Below are positions 8,772-17,294 of a DNA stretch of 38,543 nt, piece after piece. Positions within the stretch are counted from its first letter, which is position 1; each line of letters begins with the position of its first letter. The translations under genes were made by a program, and so were the position numbers. The stretch is from positions 1 to 38,543 of the forward strand of contig JAEYTY010000161.1 in the NCBI GenBank assembly GCA_023433775.1, written 5' to 3'. The notes beneath the pieces are model-generated. The model was not told the DNA's origin. It worked only from the letters and a program-made list of their open reading frames with translations, and ran no database searches. The stretch comes from Pseudomonadota bacterium. GTDB taxonomy: Bacteria > Pseudomonadota > Alphaproteobacteria > Rhizobiales > Devosiaceae.

Positions 8772-10097
8772 TCACCCCTCGCGGCGCACAACCTCGGGCA
8801 GCAGGCCCTTGGGAGCGTAGCGCAGGGCCACGGTGATGACGACGCCGAGCACGAAGACGCGCATTTGCAAAGCGCGGCTGTCGATTTCGGGAATGGCGCC
8901 CCAGCCCAGACTATCGGTCAGCAAGGAGAGGTTGAGGAAGATGAACTGCGCCAGCGGATCGGAAATGATCCAGACGATGTAGATGAGGAAAGCCCCCAGC
9001 ACCACGCCCCAATTATTGCCCGCGCCACCCACGATCACCATGACCCAGAGCATGAAGGTGTGGTTGATCGGCTGATAGCCGGAGGGATCAAAAATCTGGG
9101 TGAAGGTCGCAAGGATCGCGCCGCCGATACCCATGAGGATCGAACCGAAGACAAAGAGCTCAAGCTGGCGCCCCTTGACGTCCTTGCCCATGGACGAAGC
9201 CGCGATGTGATTGTCGCGGATGGCGCGCATCATGCGGCCCCATGGCCCGCCATAGGCGCGCTGCACGATGACGAAGGCAACAACCAGCGTCAGAACCGTC
9301 AGCGCGAGAAAGCCGAGGCGGGCAAAGACAAAGCTGTCCGGGATGGAATACCCCGCCGCCTGCAATTGCTGCGGGATCGGCGTCGGCCAGGGCATGGGCG
9401 ACACAGTCATGGTGCCGCGCGTCAGCCAGTCCATGTTCTTGATCAGGGCGCGCAGGATTTCCGAAATGCCGATGGTGGCAATGGCGAGATAATCGGTGCG
9501 GAGCCCGAGGCTGATCTTGCCGATGAAAAAGGCGATCACGGCCGAAACCAGCCCGCCGAAGAGCCAGCCCAGAACCGGATGCAGCCCGAGTCCGCCGACA
9601 AAACCGGCCGTGGATTCGATATAGGCGGCAGCCGGATCGATCTGGGTGCGATAGATGATGTAGCCGGCAAACCAGGCCAGCGCGACCAGAGCGGCCTTCC
9701 ACTTGCCATGAATGCCGATGCGGTCAACGCGGCGCGCCAGCAGCACCAGCGCCACGCCGACAAGGAAGGCGGCCAGCGCCCGGCCCAGCATCATCGGCCC
9801 GTCGCTTTCCCAGAAAGCCATATTGACCGGATAGGAGAGGAAGACGGTCGAGGCGCCGCCCACCATGAGAAAACCCATGATGGCGAAGTTGAAGAGCCCG
9901 CCATAGCCCCACTGGATATTGAGCCCCAGCGCAATGAGGGCAAAGGCGGTGGCCTGGGTGAGGATCAGCAGGATCGAAGCCTGGCCCTGGGAAAATCCGA
10001 CCGCCACGACGAGAAGGAACATGGCGGCAAAGAGCATCAGGCCGCGATGCAGCGGCTTGTCCCAGAGACGGGCCGGGCTGGTGGAAGCGGCGTTCAT
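8772..10097 (-). CDS. livM: Branched-chain amino-acid ABC transporter permease LivM
   Basis: Inner-membrane permease of 441 residues, one half of the LivHM channel. The family signature region is clear: a hydrophobic N-terminal half, LGLRTDYLAIATIGISEILR near the middle, the AIRDNHIAASSMG coupling segment that contacts the ATPases, and a late VGGAGNNWGVVLGA block. It is longer than many LivM proteins, with extra hydrophobic and amphipathic sequence around residues 100-180. Its ATG overlaps the livH stop by 4 bp (10094-10097), which implies translational coupling. It is the last gene of livG-livF-livH-livM, and a strong terminator follows at 8711-8747. Confidence 0.92.
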   Translation of the reverse strand: MNAASTSPARLWDKPLHRGLMLFAAMFLLVVAVGFSQGQASILLILTQATAFALIALGLNIQWGYGGLFNFAIMGFLMVGGASTVFLSYPVNMAFWESDGPMMLGRALAAFLVGVALVLLARRVDRIGIHGKWKAALVALAWFAGYIIYRTQIDPAAAYIESTAGFVGGLGLHPVLGWLFGGLVSAVIAFFIGKISLGLRTDYLAIATIGISEILRALIKNMDWLTRGTMTVSPMPWPTPIPQQLQAAGYSIPDSFVFARLGFLALTVLTLVVAFVIVQRAYGGPWGRMMRAIRDNHIAASSMGKDVKGRQLELFVFGSILMGIGGAILATFTQIFDPSGYQPINHTFMLWVMVIVGGAGNNWGVVLGAFLIYIVWIISDPLAQFIFLNLSLLTDSLGWGAIPEIDSRALQMRVFVLGVVITVALRYAPKGLLPEVVRREG

Positions 10098-11101
10098 GTG
10101 GATGCTCCCTTAAAAATACCCGTCGGTCGCACAAGCAGGGTGATGACCAGAATGACGAAGGCCACCGTGAGCTTGTACTCGGTGGGCACCAGCGCCAGAT
10201 TGGCCGGCAATGCCATGCCTTCGGGCAGGAGGCCATTGATGGGGCGCAGCACGGCGGTCCAGTTGAACACGGCCAGCGTTTCGGCAAAGGCGATCAGGAA
10301 GCCGCCGACAATGGCGCCATAGGTGTGCCCCAGCCCGCCCACGATGGCGGCGGCAAAGATGGGCAGCACGATATTGAAGGCAAGATCGGGCATCAGCGCC
10401 ACGTCGAGCGCCAGCATGGTGCCGGCGACACAGGCAAGCGCGCCCGCAATCACCCAGGTGACCCGCACCACCAGCGCGGTATTGATGCCCGAAACCTGCG
10501 CCAGATCGGCATTGTCCGACATGGCGCGCATGGCCTTGCCCAGCCGCGACCGCGTCAGGAAGAAATGCAGCGCCAGCACCAGCAGCGCCGTCACCACAAA
10601 CATGATGATCTGCGGCTCGGTGATCGAAATCGGCCGCGTGCCGCCGGCCCAGCTCATGTCGAAGCGGAAAATGTCCTTGCTTTCGCCGCCCACATAGAGC
10701 GAGCGCGTGCCCGAACCGAAGACCAGACGGATCAGACCCTGCAGCATCAGCGTGACGCCGATGGAGGCAATCAGCAAAGTCACCGGCTTGGCCCCGCGTG
10801 CGCGCAGCGGCGCATAAAAGCCCTTGTCGAGCCCCAGCGCCAAAATAGCGGCGATGACCATGGCCAGAGGCAGCACGACAAAGCCGGTCGGCAGCGGCGT
10901 GACAATGCCCAGAGCCGCCAGCGCTGTCGCCAGAACGAAGGACACAAAGGCGCCCAGGGTCATCATGTCGCCATGGGCGAAATGGGCAAAACGCAGAATG
11001 CCGAAAATCAGCGTCACGCCGATGGCGCCCAGCGCATAGATGGAGCCCAGAACCGTGCCTGAAATCAGCACGCGGTTGATAAAGAAAATCAGCTCGTCCA
11101 C
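10094..11101 (-). CDS. livH: Branched-chain amino-acid ABC transporter permease LivH
   Basis: Inner-membrane permease of 335 residues, partner of LivM. It begins MDELIFFINRVLISGTVLGS and continues with the LivH-typical YALGAIGVTLIFGILRFAHF and AHGDMM segments. RAMSDNADLAQVSGINT is the cytosolic coupling segment. VGGLGHTYGAIVGG and the late PTGIFKG end are also characteristic. The start is 3 bp after the livF stop and the stop overlaps livM by 4 bp, so it is a central member of a tightly packed operon. The amino-acid specificity cannot be read from the permease. Confidence 0.93.
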   Translation of the reverse strand: MDELIFFINRVLISGTVLGSIYALGAIGVTLIFGILRFAHFAHGDMMTLGAFVSFVLATALAALGIVTPLPTGFVVLPLAMVIAAILALGLDKGFYAPLRARGAKPVTLLIASIGVTLMLQGLIRLVFGSGTRSLYVGGESKDIFRFDMSWAGGTRPISITEPQIIMFVVTALLVLALHFFLTRSRLGKAMRAMSDNADLAQVSGINTALVVRVTWVIAGALACVAGTMLALDVALMPDLAFNIVLPIFAAAIVGGLGHTYGAIVGGFLIAFAETLAVFNWTAVLRPINGLLPEGMALPANLALVPTEYKLTVAFVILVITLLVRPTGIFKGAST

Positions 11102-11104
11102 GGC

Positions 11105-11809
11105 TCAGCCCCCCAGGAAAGACTTGGCGACTTCCGGATCCGCGATCAGTTCGGGTCCGGTGCCGGTGAAGCGGTTTTGCCCCTGGGCCAGCACGAAGCC
11201 CCTGGAGGCGAAGGCCAGGGCCTGCCGCGCATTCTGCTCGACCATAAGAATGCCGACGCCTTCTTTGTTGACGCGCACAATGGTCTCGAAAATCTCGATG
11301 ACATAGCGCGGCGAGAGGCCTGCCGAGGGCTCGTCGAGCATGAGCAGGCTTGGCTTGCTCATCAGCGCCCGGCCCATGGCCACCATCTGGCGCTGCCCGC
11401 CGGACAATTCACCCGCCGGCTGACGGCGCTTTTCGCGCAGCACCGGGAACATGCCATAGACCCATTCCATGGTGTCCGAAAAATCATCGGTCCGGGTAAA
11501 GGCACCCATTTCGAGATTTTCCTCGACCGTGAGCGAGGTGAAGACATTCTTTTCCTGCGGCACGAAGCTGAGGCCCCTGGGCACCAGCTTGTCGGGCAGG
11601 GAATTGGCGATGTTCTCGCCGCCAAATTCAATGGTGCCGCCGGTGACTTTCAGCAGCCCGAAAATGGCCTTGAGCGTTGTCGATTTGCCCGCGCCATTGG
11701 GGCCGACGATGACGCCGATATCTTCCTTCTCAATGGCCATGTTGACTCCATTGAGGATGGGCGCGCCGCCATAGCCGCCCACCACATGTTTGAGTTCAAT
11801 GAGCGGCAT
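11105..11809 (-). CDS. livF: Branched-chain amino-acid ABC transporter ATPase LivF
   Basis: Cytosolic ATPase of 234 residues that energises the LivHM channel together with LivG. Walker A is GPNGAGKST (residues 36-44), the Q-loop lies in FVPQEKNVF, the ABC signature is LSGGQRQMV near 135, and Walker B is LLMLDEPSAGLS followed by the H-loop-like VEQNARQAL. The VEQN form in place of a switch histidine is common in LivF. Length and motifs are normal. It sits 3 bp from livG upstream and 3 bp from livH downstream. Confidence 0.94.
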   Translation of the reverse strand: MPLIELKHVVGGYGGAPILNGVNMAIEKEDIGVIVGPNGAGKSTTLKAIFGLLKVTGGTIEFGGENIANSLPDKLVPRGLSFVPQEKNVFTSLTVEENLEMGAFTRTDDFSDTMEWVYGMFPVLREKRRQPAGELSGGQRQMVAMGRALMSKPSLLMLDEPSAGLSPRYVIEIFETIVRVNKEGVGILMVEQNARQALAFASRGFVLAQGQNRFTGTGPELIADPEVAKSFLGG

Positions 11810-11812
11810 GGG

Positions 11813-12595
11813 TCAGACAGGCTCCACAGGCGAGCCGAAATAGGCTTCGACAATTTCAGGATTGGCGCGGATTTCGGCCATCGGGCCCTCGGCGATCTTT
11901 TCGCCCTGGGCCATGACGATGACCGGATCGCAGAGGCGCCCGATCAGGTCCATGTCATGCTCAATGACAAAGAAGGTATAGCCCAGCTCGCGGTTCATCC
12001 GCTCGATATTGCCGGCCAGATCATTGAGCAGCGTCTTGTTGACGCCCGCCGCCACTTCGTCGAGCAGCACGATCTTGGCGTCGACCATCATGGTGCGTCC
12101 GAGCTCAAGCAGCTTCTTCTGCCCGCCCGAGAGATTGCCCGCCAGCTCATTGCGCACATGGCCGAGCTTGAGGAAGTCAATAACGTCGAGCGCCTTCTTG
12201 CGCACCTCGGTCTCGCGCGATTTGACAAGCCCGGGCCGGAACCAGGTATCGAGCAGATGCTCGCCCGGCTGATCGCCCGGCACCATCATCAGGTTTTCCA
12301 GCGCCGTCATCTGCGAAAATTCATGCGCGATCTGGAAGGTGCGCAACATGCCGATGCCGAACAATTGGTGCGGCCGGAAGCCGGTCACGTCCTGCCCGTC
12401 AAAGATCACCTGCCCGCTATCGGGCGCGATATTGCCGGCCACCATGTTGAACAGGGTCGATTTGCCGGCGCCATTGGGGCCGATCAGCCCGGTGACAGAG
12501 CCGCGGCGGACCGAGAGTGAACAATTATTGACCGCCGTGAGGCCGCCAAAGCGTTTGCTGACGTTGCGTACGTCGATAACCAAGTCGGAGGACAA
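11813..12595 (-). CDS. livG: Branched-chain amino-acid ABC transporter ATPase LivG
   Basis: Cytosolic ATPase of about 260 residues, first gene of the liv operon. Walker A GPNGAGKSTLFN, signature LSGGQKKLLELGR, and switch region VIEHDMDLIGRLCD are present, along with the LivG-type RTFQIAHEF segment. Walker B reads IVLLDEVAAGVN, with Val where most family members have Pro (LLDEPAAGLN); the catalytic Glu is kept. No ATG fits: the frame runs to 12667 but homology starts at SDLVIDVRNVSKRFGG. I chose the TTG at 12595, preceded by GGGGCG; other near-cognate starts remain possible. A promoter should lie in the 145 bp between this gene and mgsA. Confidence 0.9.
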   Translation of the reverse strand: MSSDLVIDVRNVSKRFGGLTAVNNCSLSVRRGSVTGLIGPNGAGKSTLFNMVAGNIAPDSGQVIFDGQDVTGFRPHQLFGIGMLRTFQIAHEFSQMTALENLMMVPGDQPGEHLLDTWFRPGLVKSRETEVRKKALDVIDFLKLGHVRNELAGNLSGGQKKLLELGRTMMVDAKIVLLDEVAAGVNKTLLNDLAGNIERMNRELGYTFFVIEHDMDLIGRLCDPVIVMAQGEKIAEGPMAEIRANPEIVEAYFGSPVEPV

Positions 12596-12740
12596 GTGAT
12601 AAACGCCCCGATTTCCTGAGTGCCATGCCACCCGGTTAATCCGGGCAATTTTGCGGCATCTGCTCACAAGAGCGCGGGGTGGTCAACTTGGCGGGGGCTC
12701 TGGCGGGTACAAAAACGCGCCAGCGCCGCCTTTTGCGGGG

Positions 12741-13103
12741 TTAAATCGCGGCCAGAACCGCGTCTGCCGTGGCCACATTATTGGCCAGCAGCACATCATA
12801 AAGCGTGGCCAGCCGGGTCAGTGCCTTGACATCCACATCATGGGGCTGGGCCGACATCGGATCGATGAAGAAGACCAGCATGTCGAGCCGCCCCTCGCAG
12901 ATCATCGCGCCAAGCTGTTGGTCGCCGCCCAGTGGCCCGCTTTTGAGCAGGGTTACGCTGAGCCCGGTCGCTTCGATGATTCGGCTGCCGGTGGTGCCGG
13001 TGCCCCAGAGCTCGTGCCGGGCCAGCTTTTCCCTATGGCGCTCGGCCCAGCGGCAGAGATCGTCCTTCTTGTCGTCATGGGCGACGAGACCAATGCGTGC
13101 CAT
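12741..13103 (-). CDS. mgsA: Methylglyoxal synthase
   Basis: Converts dihydroxyacetone phosphate to methylglyoxal and phosphate, a cytosolic bypass of lower glycolysis that relieves sugar-phosphate stress. It has 120 residues, shorter than the E. coli enzyme by about its N-terminal ten residues. The catalytic pattern is intact: H9 in LVAHDDKK, the phosphate-binding TGTTGS, D61 in SGPLGGDQQLGA, and H88 and D91 in PMSAQPHDVDV. These match E. coli H19, D71, H98 and D101 with a constant offset of ten. It is transcribed toward livG with a 145-bp gap. Confidence 0.93.
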   Translation of the reverse strand: MARIGLVAHDDKKDDLCRWAERHREKLARHELWGTGTTGSRIIEATGLSVTLLKSGPLGGDQQLGAMICEGRLDMLVFFIDPMSAQPHDVDVKALTRLATLYDVLLANNVATADAVLAAI

Positions 13104-13140
13104 GAATGCCCTCCATCATGCGTGGGCCTTCATGCCTTTG

Positions 13141-13509
13141 TCAGGAAAAAAGGGCAATGGCCTGCGCGATGAACACCCCGATGGCATCCTCGGGCACCCT
13201 GTCGCCGGGGTAAAGGCGCAGGAAGCGTCCCTTCTTGAGCTCGCCCATCAGCAGCCCATCGGGATCTTCCAGCAGGCGGCCATGTTCGAAATAGAGCGAC
13301 ACCCGGTCCGCATGGGGAAAGACGGCACAAACATGCCCGGCTCTTTCGTGGCGAAAATTGATCGAACCCCATCCGGTTTTGACCGCGCCCGCCAGATCGG
13401 GGCGCGCGCCCACCACCGCCAGCAGCGAGCGGCAGAGCATCGCAATCTCCGCCGGCCGCGCGGCAAGCAATGTGTCGAGCAGTCGAAGGTCTTTGTCGGT
13501 CAAATTCAT
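13141..13509 (-). CDS. DUF1801-family protein
   Basis: A 122-residue protein with features of the DUF1801/YdhG-like fold: KTGWGSINFRHERAGHVCAV, a hydrophobic strand VSLYFEHGRLLEDP, and the LKKGRFLRLYPGDRVP block. Biochemical function of the family is not established. I chose the ATG at 13509 because a GGGTGG purine run lies 5-10 bases upstream; a longer version would begin at 13527. The gap to mgsA is only 37 bp and both run in the same direction, so co-transcription is likely. Confidence 0.7.
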   Translation of the reverse strand: MNLTDKDLRLLDTLLAARPAEIAMLCRSLLAVVGARPDLAGAVKTGWGSINFRHERAGHVCAVFPHADRVSLYFEHGRLLEDPDGLLMGELKKGRFLRLYPGDRVPEDAIGVFIAQAIALFS

Positions 13510-13569
13510 CGCTGCCACCCGGACCATTGCAATTGCCTGCTATACGACAATTTCCAATGGTCCAGCCGG

Positions 13570-13588
13570 GCTGACAGACCCTGTCAGC
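13570..13588 (-). terminator. Stem-loop after the globin-coupled MCP gene
   Basis: Perfect inverted repeat GCTGACAG / CTGTCAGC with a 3-base loop, just past the MCP stop at 13601. Flanking TCCAG / CTGGA could extend the stem. No T-run follows on either strand, so intrinsic termination is uncertain. Confidence 0.4.
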
Positions 13589-13600
13589 AGCCTGTCTGGA

Positions 13601-15202
13601 TCAGAACGATTCCCAATCGCTGGCGAGGGCTGTGTTGCCCACCATTCTGGGTGCCGGCCTCGCCGCCTTGTGGGAAGGTGCCTCAACCCGGCCCATCGCG
13701 CCGCTATGGTCAACGCGGAACACATCGACAATCCGGTCTAGTTCTGTCGCCTGACCTTCTGTCTGCTCGATGGCCGCATTGGTCTGTTCCACCAGCGCCG
13801 CATTGTGCTGGGTCATCTCGTCCATGGTGCGCACTGCTACAGCGATCTCTTCCAGCGCTTCGGACTGGCTCTGATTGGCCGTGGCGATTGTATCGATCAG
13901 GCCGGCACTTTCCTGGGCACCGGCGAGAATGTCATGCAGCACTTCGGTGGCGCGCGCCACCAGCTGAGTGCCATTGCGCACTTCGCTGGCGCTGGTTTCG
14001 ATCAGCGCCTTGACGTCTGCCGAAGCCTGCGCCGCGCTCTGAGCAAGGCGCCGCACTTCCACGGCGACGACAGCAAAACCCTTGCCGGCTTCACCAGCCC
14101 GGGCCGCTTCCACCGAAGCATTGAGCGCCAGCAGATTGGTCTGGAAAGCGATATCGTCGATCATGCCGATGATGTTGGAAATCTTGGCCGAGGAGGTTTC
14201 GATGGCGCCCATGGCGCTATTGGCCTGCTCCATCACTCCGCCGCCGGTCGTCGCGCTGCCGGCAACCGACTGCGCCTTTTGGCTTGCCGTCGCGGCGCGC
14301 TTGGCATTTTCAACAACAGCTGACGACAATTGCTCGACAGCCGCAGTGGTCTCTTCGATGGTTGCGGCCTGACGCGTTGTGCGGTCGGCAAGGTCATTTG
14401 CGCCCGACAATATCTCGCCGGTCGCAGTTTTCAGCGCCCGCGAGGTCTGCTGCAACTGGCCCACAATGGTCGAGAGCCGCTCGGCGACCGCGTTGGTATC
14501 GTCCTTGATCTGGTCGAATTCGGGTTCGAGCGCTTCGGTGACACGTGTGGTCAGATTGCCATGTGCTACATCCTTCAGCACAGACGCGGTCGCGGTCACG
14601 GCAGTCTGGATTTTTGCGCGCGCCGCGGCATCGGCCGCCTGCGCCTCCTCCGTGAGCTTGTTGAAATAGGCAGAAACGCCAATATCGATGTCGAGCAGGA
14701 TGGATTTGAGCACCGCCGTCAGCGCAATCGCCATGGCGTCGGCATCGGCCAGAACCTCATCGGCATTGCGGGGCTGGCTGCGTCCGAACCGCCCCTTGAC
14801 CGGCTCCAGCGCCTCTTTCATCACATCGTGGATCAGGCCCTTCACCAGCGTTTCCATGATGACGCCATAGCCACCAATATGCCAGCGCGGCTCAAGCCCG
14901 ATCAGAGCATGGCGCAGCCCGACCTTGGTGCTAGCTTCGAAATAGGCATCGTCAAACTGTCCGGCCGCGATCGCCTGCCAATGACCCGCCTGCTTGGACT
15001 GAGCGCGATTCATCTGCGCCTTGCCATCGAAGAAGCGCATAACCGCAGGCACGGTGGCAATCTTGGCATAGAACTTGTCGAGCGCCGGTGTCAGGTGGTT
15101 GTGTATGTGGTGTTGAACCGAAGCAAGCTGGGTACGGCTTTCGTCGTCAAGACCAATAAAATCAAGGCGGGACTGTAGTTTATCCTGATCCTGGGCCGGC
15201 AT
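13601..15202 (-). CDS. Globin-coupled methyl-accepting chemotaxis protein (HemAT-like aerotaxis receptor)
   Basis: Soluble 533-residue chemoreceptor without membrane helices. Residues 1-170 form a sensor-globin domain. KVGLRHALIGLEPRWHIGGY aligns with the HemAT proximal-histidine segment, making H98 the predicted heme ligand and O2 the likely signal. A HAMP-like linker follows (VAHGNLTTRVTEALEPEFD, about 205-240), then the signalling hairpin with tip DDIAFQTNLLALNASVEAAR. The C-terminus is DWESF, a CheR-docking xWxxF pentapeptide. The ATG at 15202 has GGAACAAAG upstream; the frame also has a TTG at 15268, judged less likely. A TTAACCAT sequence lies about 95 bp upstream of the start. Confidence 0.9.
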   Translation of the reverse strand: MPAQDQDKLQSRLDFIGLDDESRTQLASVQHHIHNHLTPALDKFYAKIATVPAVMRFFDGKAQMNRAQSKQAGHWQAIAAGQFDDAYFEASTKVGLRHALIGLEPRWHIGGYGVIMETLVKGLIHDVMKEALEPVKGRFGRSQPRNADEVLADADAMAIALTAVLKSILLDIDIGVSAYFNKLTEEAQAADAAARAKIQTAVTATASVLKDVAHGNLTTRVTEALEPEFDQIKDDTNAVAERLSTIVGQLQQTSRALKTATGEILSGANDLADRTTRQAATIEETTAAVEQLSSAVVENAKRAATASQKAQSVAGSATTGGGVMEQANSAMGAIETSSAKISNIIGMIDDIAFQTNLLALNASVEAARAGEAGKGFAVVAVEVRRLAQSAAQASADVKALIETSASEVRNGTQLVARATEVLHDILAGAQESAGLIDTIATANQSQSEALEEIAVAVRTMDEMTQHNAALVEQTNAAIEQTEGQATELDRIVDVFRVDHSGAMGRVEAPSHKAARPAPRMVGNTALASDWESF

Positions 15203-15294
15203 TTCTTTGTTCCAAAGTAAAAAGGTAAATAAACTTGATCCGGTTCGGAGGCCGATGCCTTGATCCAAGTCAGCTTGTCTAATAATAGTTTACT

Positions 15295-15302
15295 ATGGTT
15301 AA
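15295..15302 (-). promoter_or_regulatory. Candidate CtrA half-site upstream of globin-coupled MCP
   Basis: Minus-strand TTAACCAT, the extended half-site reported for CtrA in alphaproteobacteria, in an AT-rich spacer about 95 bp before the start at 15202. No good second half at 7-bp spacing. Confidence 0.4.
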
Positions 15303-15325
15303 TTTTTACTTTCTTGCAGTAAGCT

Positions 15326-17065
15326 CTAAGCCTCGACCCAGCCACCACTCGCCACCTTGAGCATTCGGGGGCGCTCGTGAACACGCTCGGGCACAGGCGC
15401 ATCCTCGATCTGGAACACATCGACAATGCCATCGAGCGCCGCTGCCTGGGCCTCGGTCTGTTCAATAGCGGCATTGGTTTGTTCCACCAGCGCCGCATTG
15501 TGCTGGGTCATCTCGTCCATCTGCCGCACGGCCACCGCTACCTCTTCGAGCGCGCCGGACTGCTCCTGATTGGCCCGGGCGATGGCATCGATCAGCTTCG
15601 CGCTTTCCTCGGCGCCACTAAGAATGTCGGCCAGCTTTTCCGCCGCCTGGCCGACCAGTTGCGCGCCGTTGCGCACTTCCCCGGCGCTGGTCTCGATCAG
15701 CACCTTGACCTCGGCCGAGGCCTGCGCCGCGCTTTGCGCCAGCCGCCGCACCTCGACCGCCACCACGGCAAAGCCCTTGCCGGCATCGCCGGCCCGCGCC
15801 GCTTCCACCGACGCATTGAGCGCCAGCAGATTGGTCTGGAAGGCGATGTCGTCAATGAGGCCGATAATATTGGAAATCTTGCCCGACGAGTTTTCGATGG
15901 CCGACATGGCGCCGGTCGCGTCGCCCATCACCGCGCCGCCCGCGGTCGCGTTCTGCGCCACGGCCCGTGCCCTTTCGCTGGCCGTAGCGGCGCGCCTGGC
16001 ATTGTCGGTTACGGTAGAAGGCAGTTGCTCAACCGAGGCCGAGGTTTCCTCGATGGTGGCCGCCTGTTTGGTGGTGCGCTCGGAAAGATCGTTGGCGCCG
16101 GAAAGAATTTCCGCCGTCGCGGTTTTCAGCGCGCGTGACGCCTGCCGCAGGCCCAGAACAATCTCTTCGAGCCGGGCCAGTGAGCTATTGAAGGCCTGCC
16201 GCAATTGCTCATATTGCCCGGTAAAGACCGTATCGATCCGCCCGCCGAGATCGCCTTCGGCCATGCGTGCCAGGCTTGCCGTAAGCTCGGCAATAATGCC
16301 CTCGGCCCGTTTCCGCTCGCTGATGTCGGTGGCAAATTTGATGACTTTGAAGGGCCGCCCCGAGGCATCGAGAATGGGATTGTAGCTGGCCTGGATCCAC
16401 ACTTCCTTGCCGCCCTTGCCGAAGCGCTGGAACTCGGCCGAGACATATTCCCCGCCCCGCAGCCGGTCCCAGAACCGCGCATATTCGGTGCTGCGTACAT
16501 AATCGGGATCGCAGAACATGGAATGGTGCTGGCCGACAATGTCATGCAGCCGATAGCCGACTGTTGAGAGGAAATTCTCGTTGGCGGTGATCACTGTGCC
16601 GTCGAGATTGAAGGCAATGACGGCCTGTACGCGTGAAATCGCTTCGATCTGGGCCTCGTGATCGGCGGCCTGCAGGGTCTGGGCGGTGATATCGCTGGCA
16701 AACTTGATCACCTTGACCGGCTTACCCTTGCGATCCAGCACCGGATTATAGCTGGCCTGAATCCAGATTTCGCGCCCGCCCTTGGCGATGCGCTTGTAGC
16801 TCGCCGACTGGAACTGGCCCCGCGCCAGATCCGCCCAGAACTGGCGATAGGCGGGGCTGGCAACAAGCTCGGGCTCGCAGAACATGGAATGGTGCCGGCC
16901 CACGACTTCTTCGAGACTGTAGCCCATGGCCTGAAGGAAATTCTCATTGGCCGTAAGGATCGTGCCATCGAGCTTGAACTCGATCACTGCCTGACTGCGC
17001 ATAATCGCCGCTACCGTCGACGCCGTGTCCGAATGCGCGCTGCCGCCGAAAAGCCGAACCATCAT
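15326..17065 (-). CDS. Soluble double-PAS methyl-accepting chemotaxis protein
   Basis: A 579-residue cytosolic receptor with no membrane helix. Two PAS domains (about 18-128 and 140-250) are near-duplicates: both carry TANENFL, HHSMFC(E/D)P and WIQASYNP(V/I)LD. Such Aer-like PAS pairs often sense redox or energy through flavin or heme, but the cofactor cannot be read here. A short HAMP-like stretch (ARMAEGDLGGRIDTVF) precedes the signalling domain with a normal DDIAFQTNLLALNASVEAAR tip. Two oddities: a proline (P349, EQLPSTV) where the neighbouring receptors have Ala or Ser in the helical bundle, and a C-terminus GGWVEA that keeps the Trp but lacks the terminal Phe of the pentapeptide. AAGGGG supports the start at 17065. 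Confidence 0.9.
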   Translation of the reverse strand: MMVRLFGGSAHSDTASTVAAIMRSQAVIEFKLDGTILTANENFLQAMGYSLEEVVGRHHSMFCEPELVASPAYRQFWADLARGQFQSASYKRIAKGGREIWIQASYNPVLDRKGKPVKVIKFASDITAQTLQAADHEAQIEAISRVQAVIAFNLDGTVITANENFLSTVGYRLHDIVGQHHSMFCDPDYVRSTEYARFWDRLRGGEYVSAEFQRFGKGGKEVWIQASYNPILDASGRPFKVIKFATDISERKRAEGIIAELTASLARMAEGDLGGRIDTVFTGQYEQLRQAFNSSLARLEEIVLGLRQASRALKTATAEILSGANDLSERTTKQAATIEETSASVEQLPSTVTDNARRAATASERARAVAQNATAGGAVMGDATGAMSAIENSSGKISNIIGLIDDIAFQTNLLALNASVEAARAGDAGKGFAVVAVEVRRLAQSAAQASAEVKVLIETSAGEVRNGAQLVGQAAEKLADILSGAEESAKLIDAIARANQEQSGALEEVAVAVRQMDEMTQHNAALVEQTNAAIEQTEAQAAALDGIVDVFQIEDAPVPERVHERPRMLKVASGGWVEA

Positions 17066-17227
17066 CCCAACCCCTTGTCACGCGGCGCCCCATGCCGCTC
17101 GCCATAGAGGCTGAGCTTTCAAGGTTAACAACGGGCTTTATTGGGAATAGTGACTTTCCCTATGTTACAGTAAAATGCGAGATTTCATCAATTGTGATCG
17201 AACAAACCGGCTTGCTCTAACCAACAA

Positions 17228-17259
17228 TAAAAAAGACATACGGATATTTCCGCATGTCT
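17228..17259 (-). terminator. Terminator after the helical-sensor MCP
   Basis: On the minus strand the stem AGACATGCGGA / TCCGTATGTCT (one wobble pair) closes on AATA and is followed by TTTTTTATT. Strong intrinsic terminator, 36 bp past the stop at 17295. Confidence 0.88.
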
Positions 17260-17294
17260 GTTACTAGGTCAAAAACTGCTGGTTCGTCGCAGGA

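Noticed and set aside
8556..10322. 588-codon plus-strand frame
   Set aside because: It spans the repeat, the liv terminator and the antisense of livM/livH; composition is rich in His, Asp and Gln as expected for a shadow.
12631..12648. TTAA inside CCCGGTTAATCCGGG upstream of livG as a CtrA site
   Set aside because: No second TTAA-like half at 7-bp spacing, and the gene is unrelated to the cell cycle or motility.
12690..12740. Terminator after mgsA
   Set aside because: A TTTTTG run exists on the minus strand, but only a very short stem with a 2-base loop precedes it.
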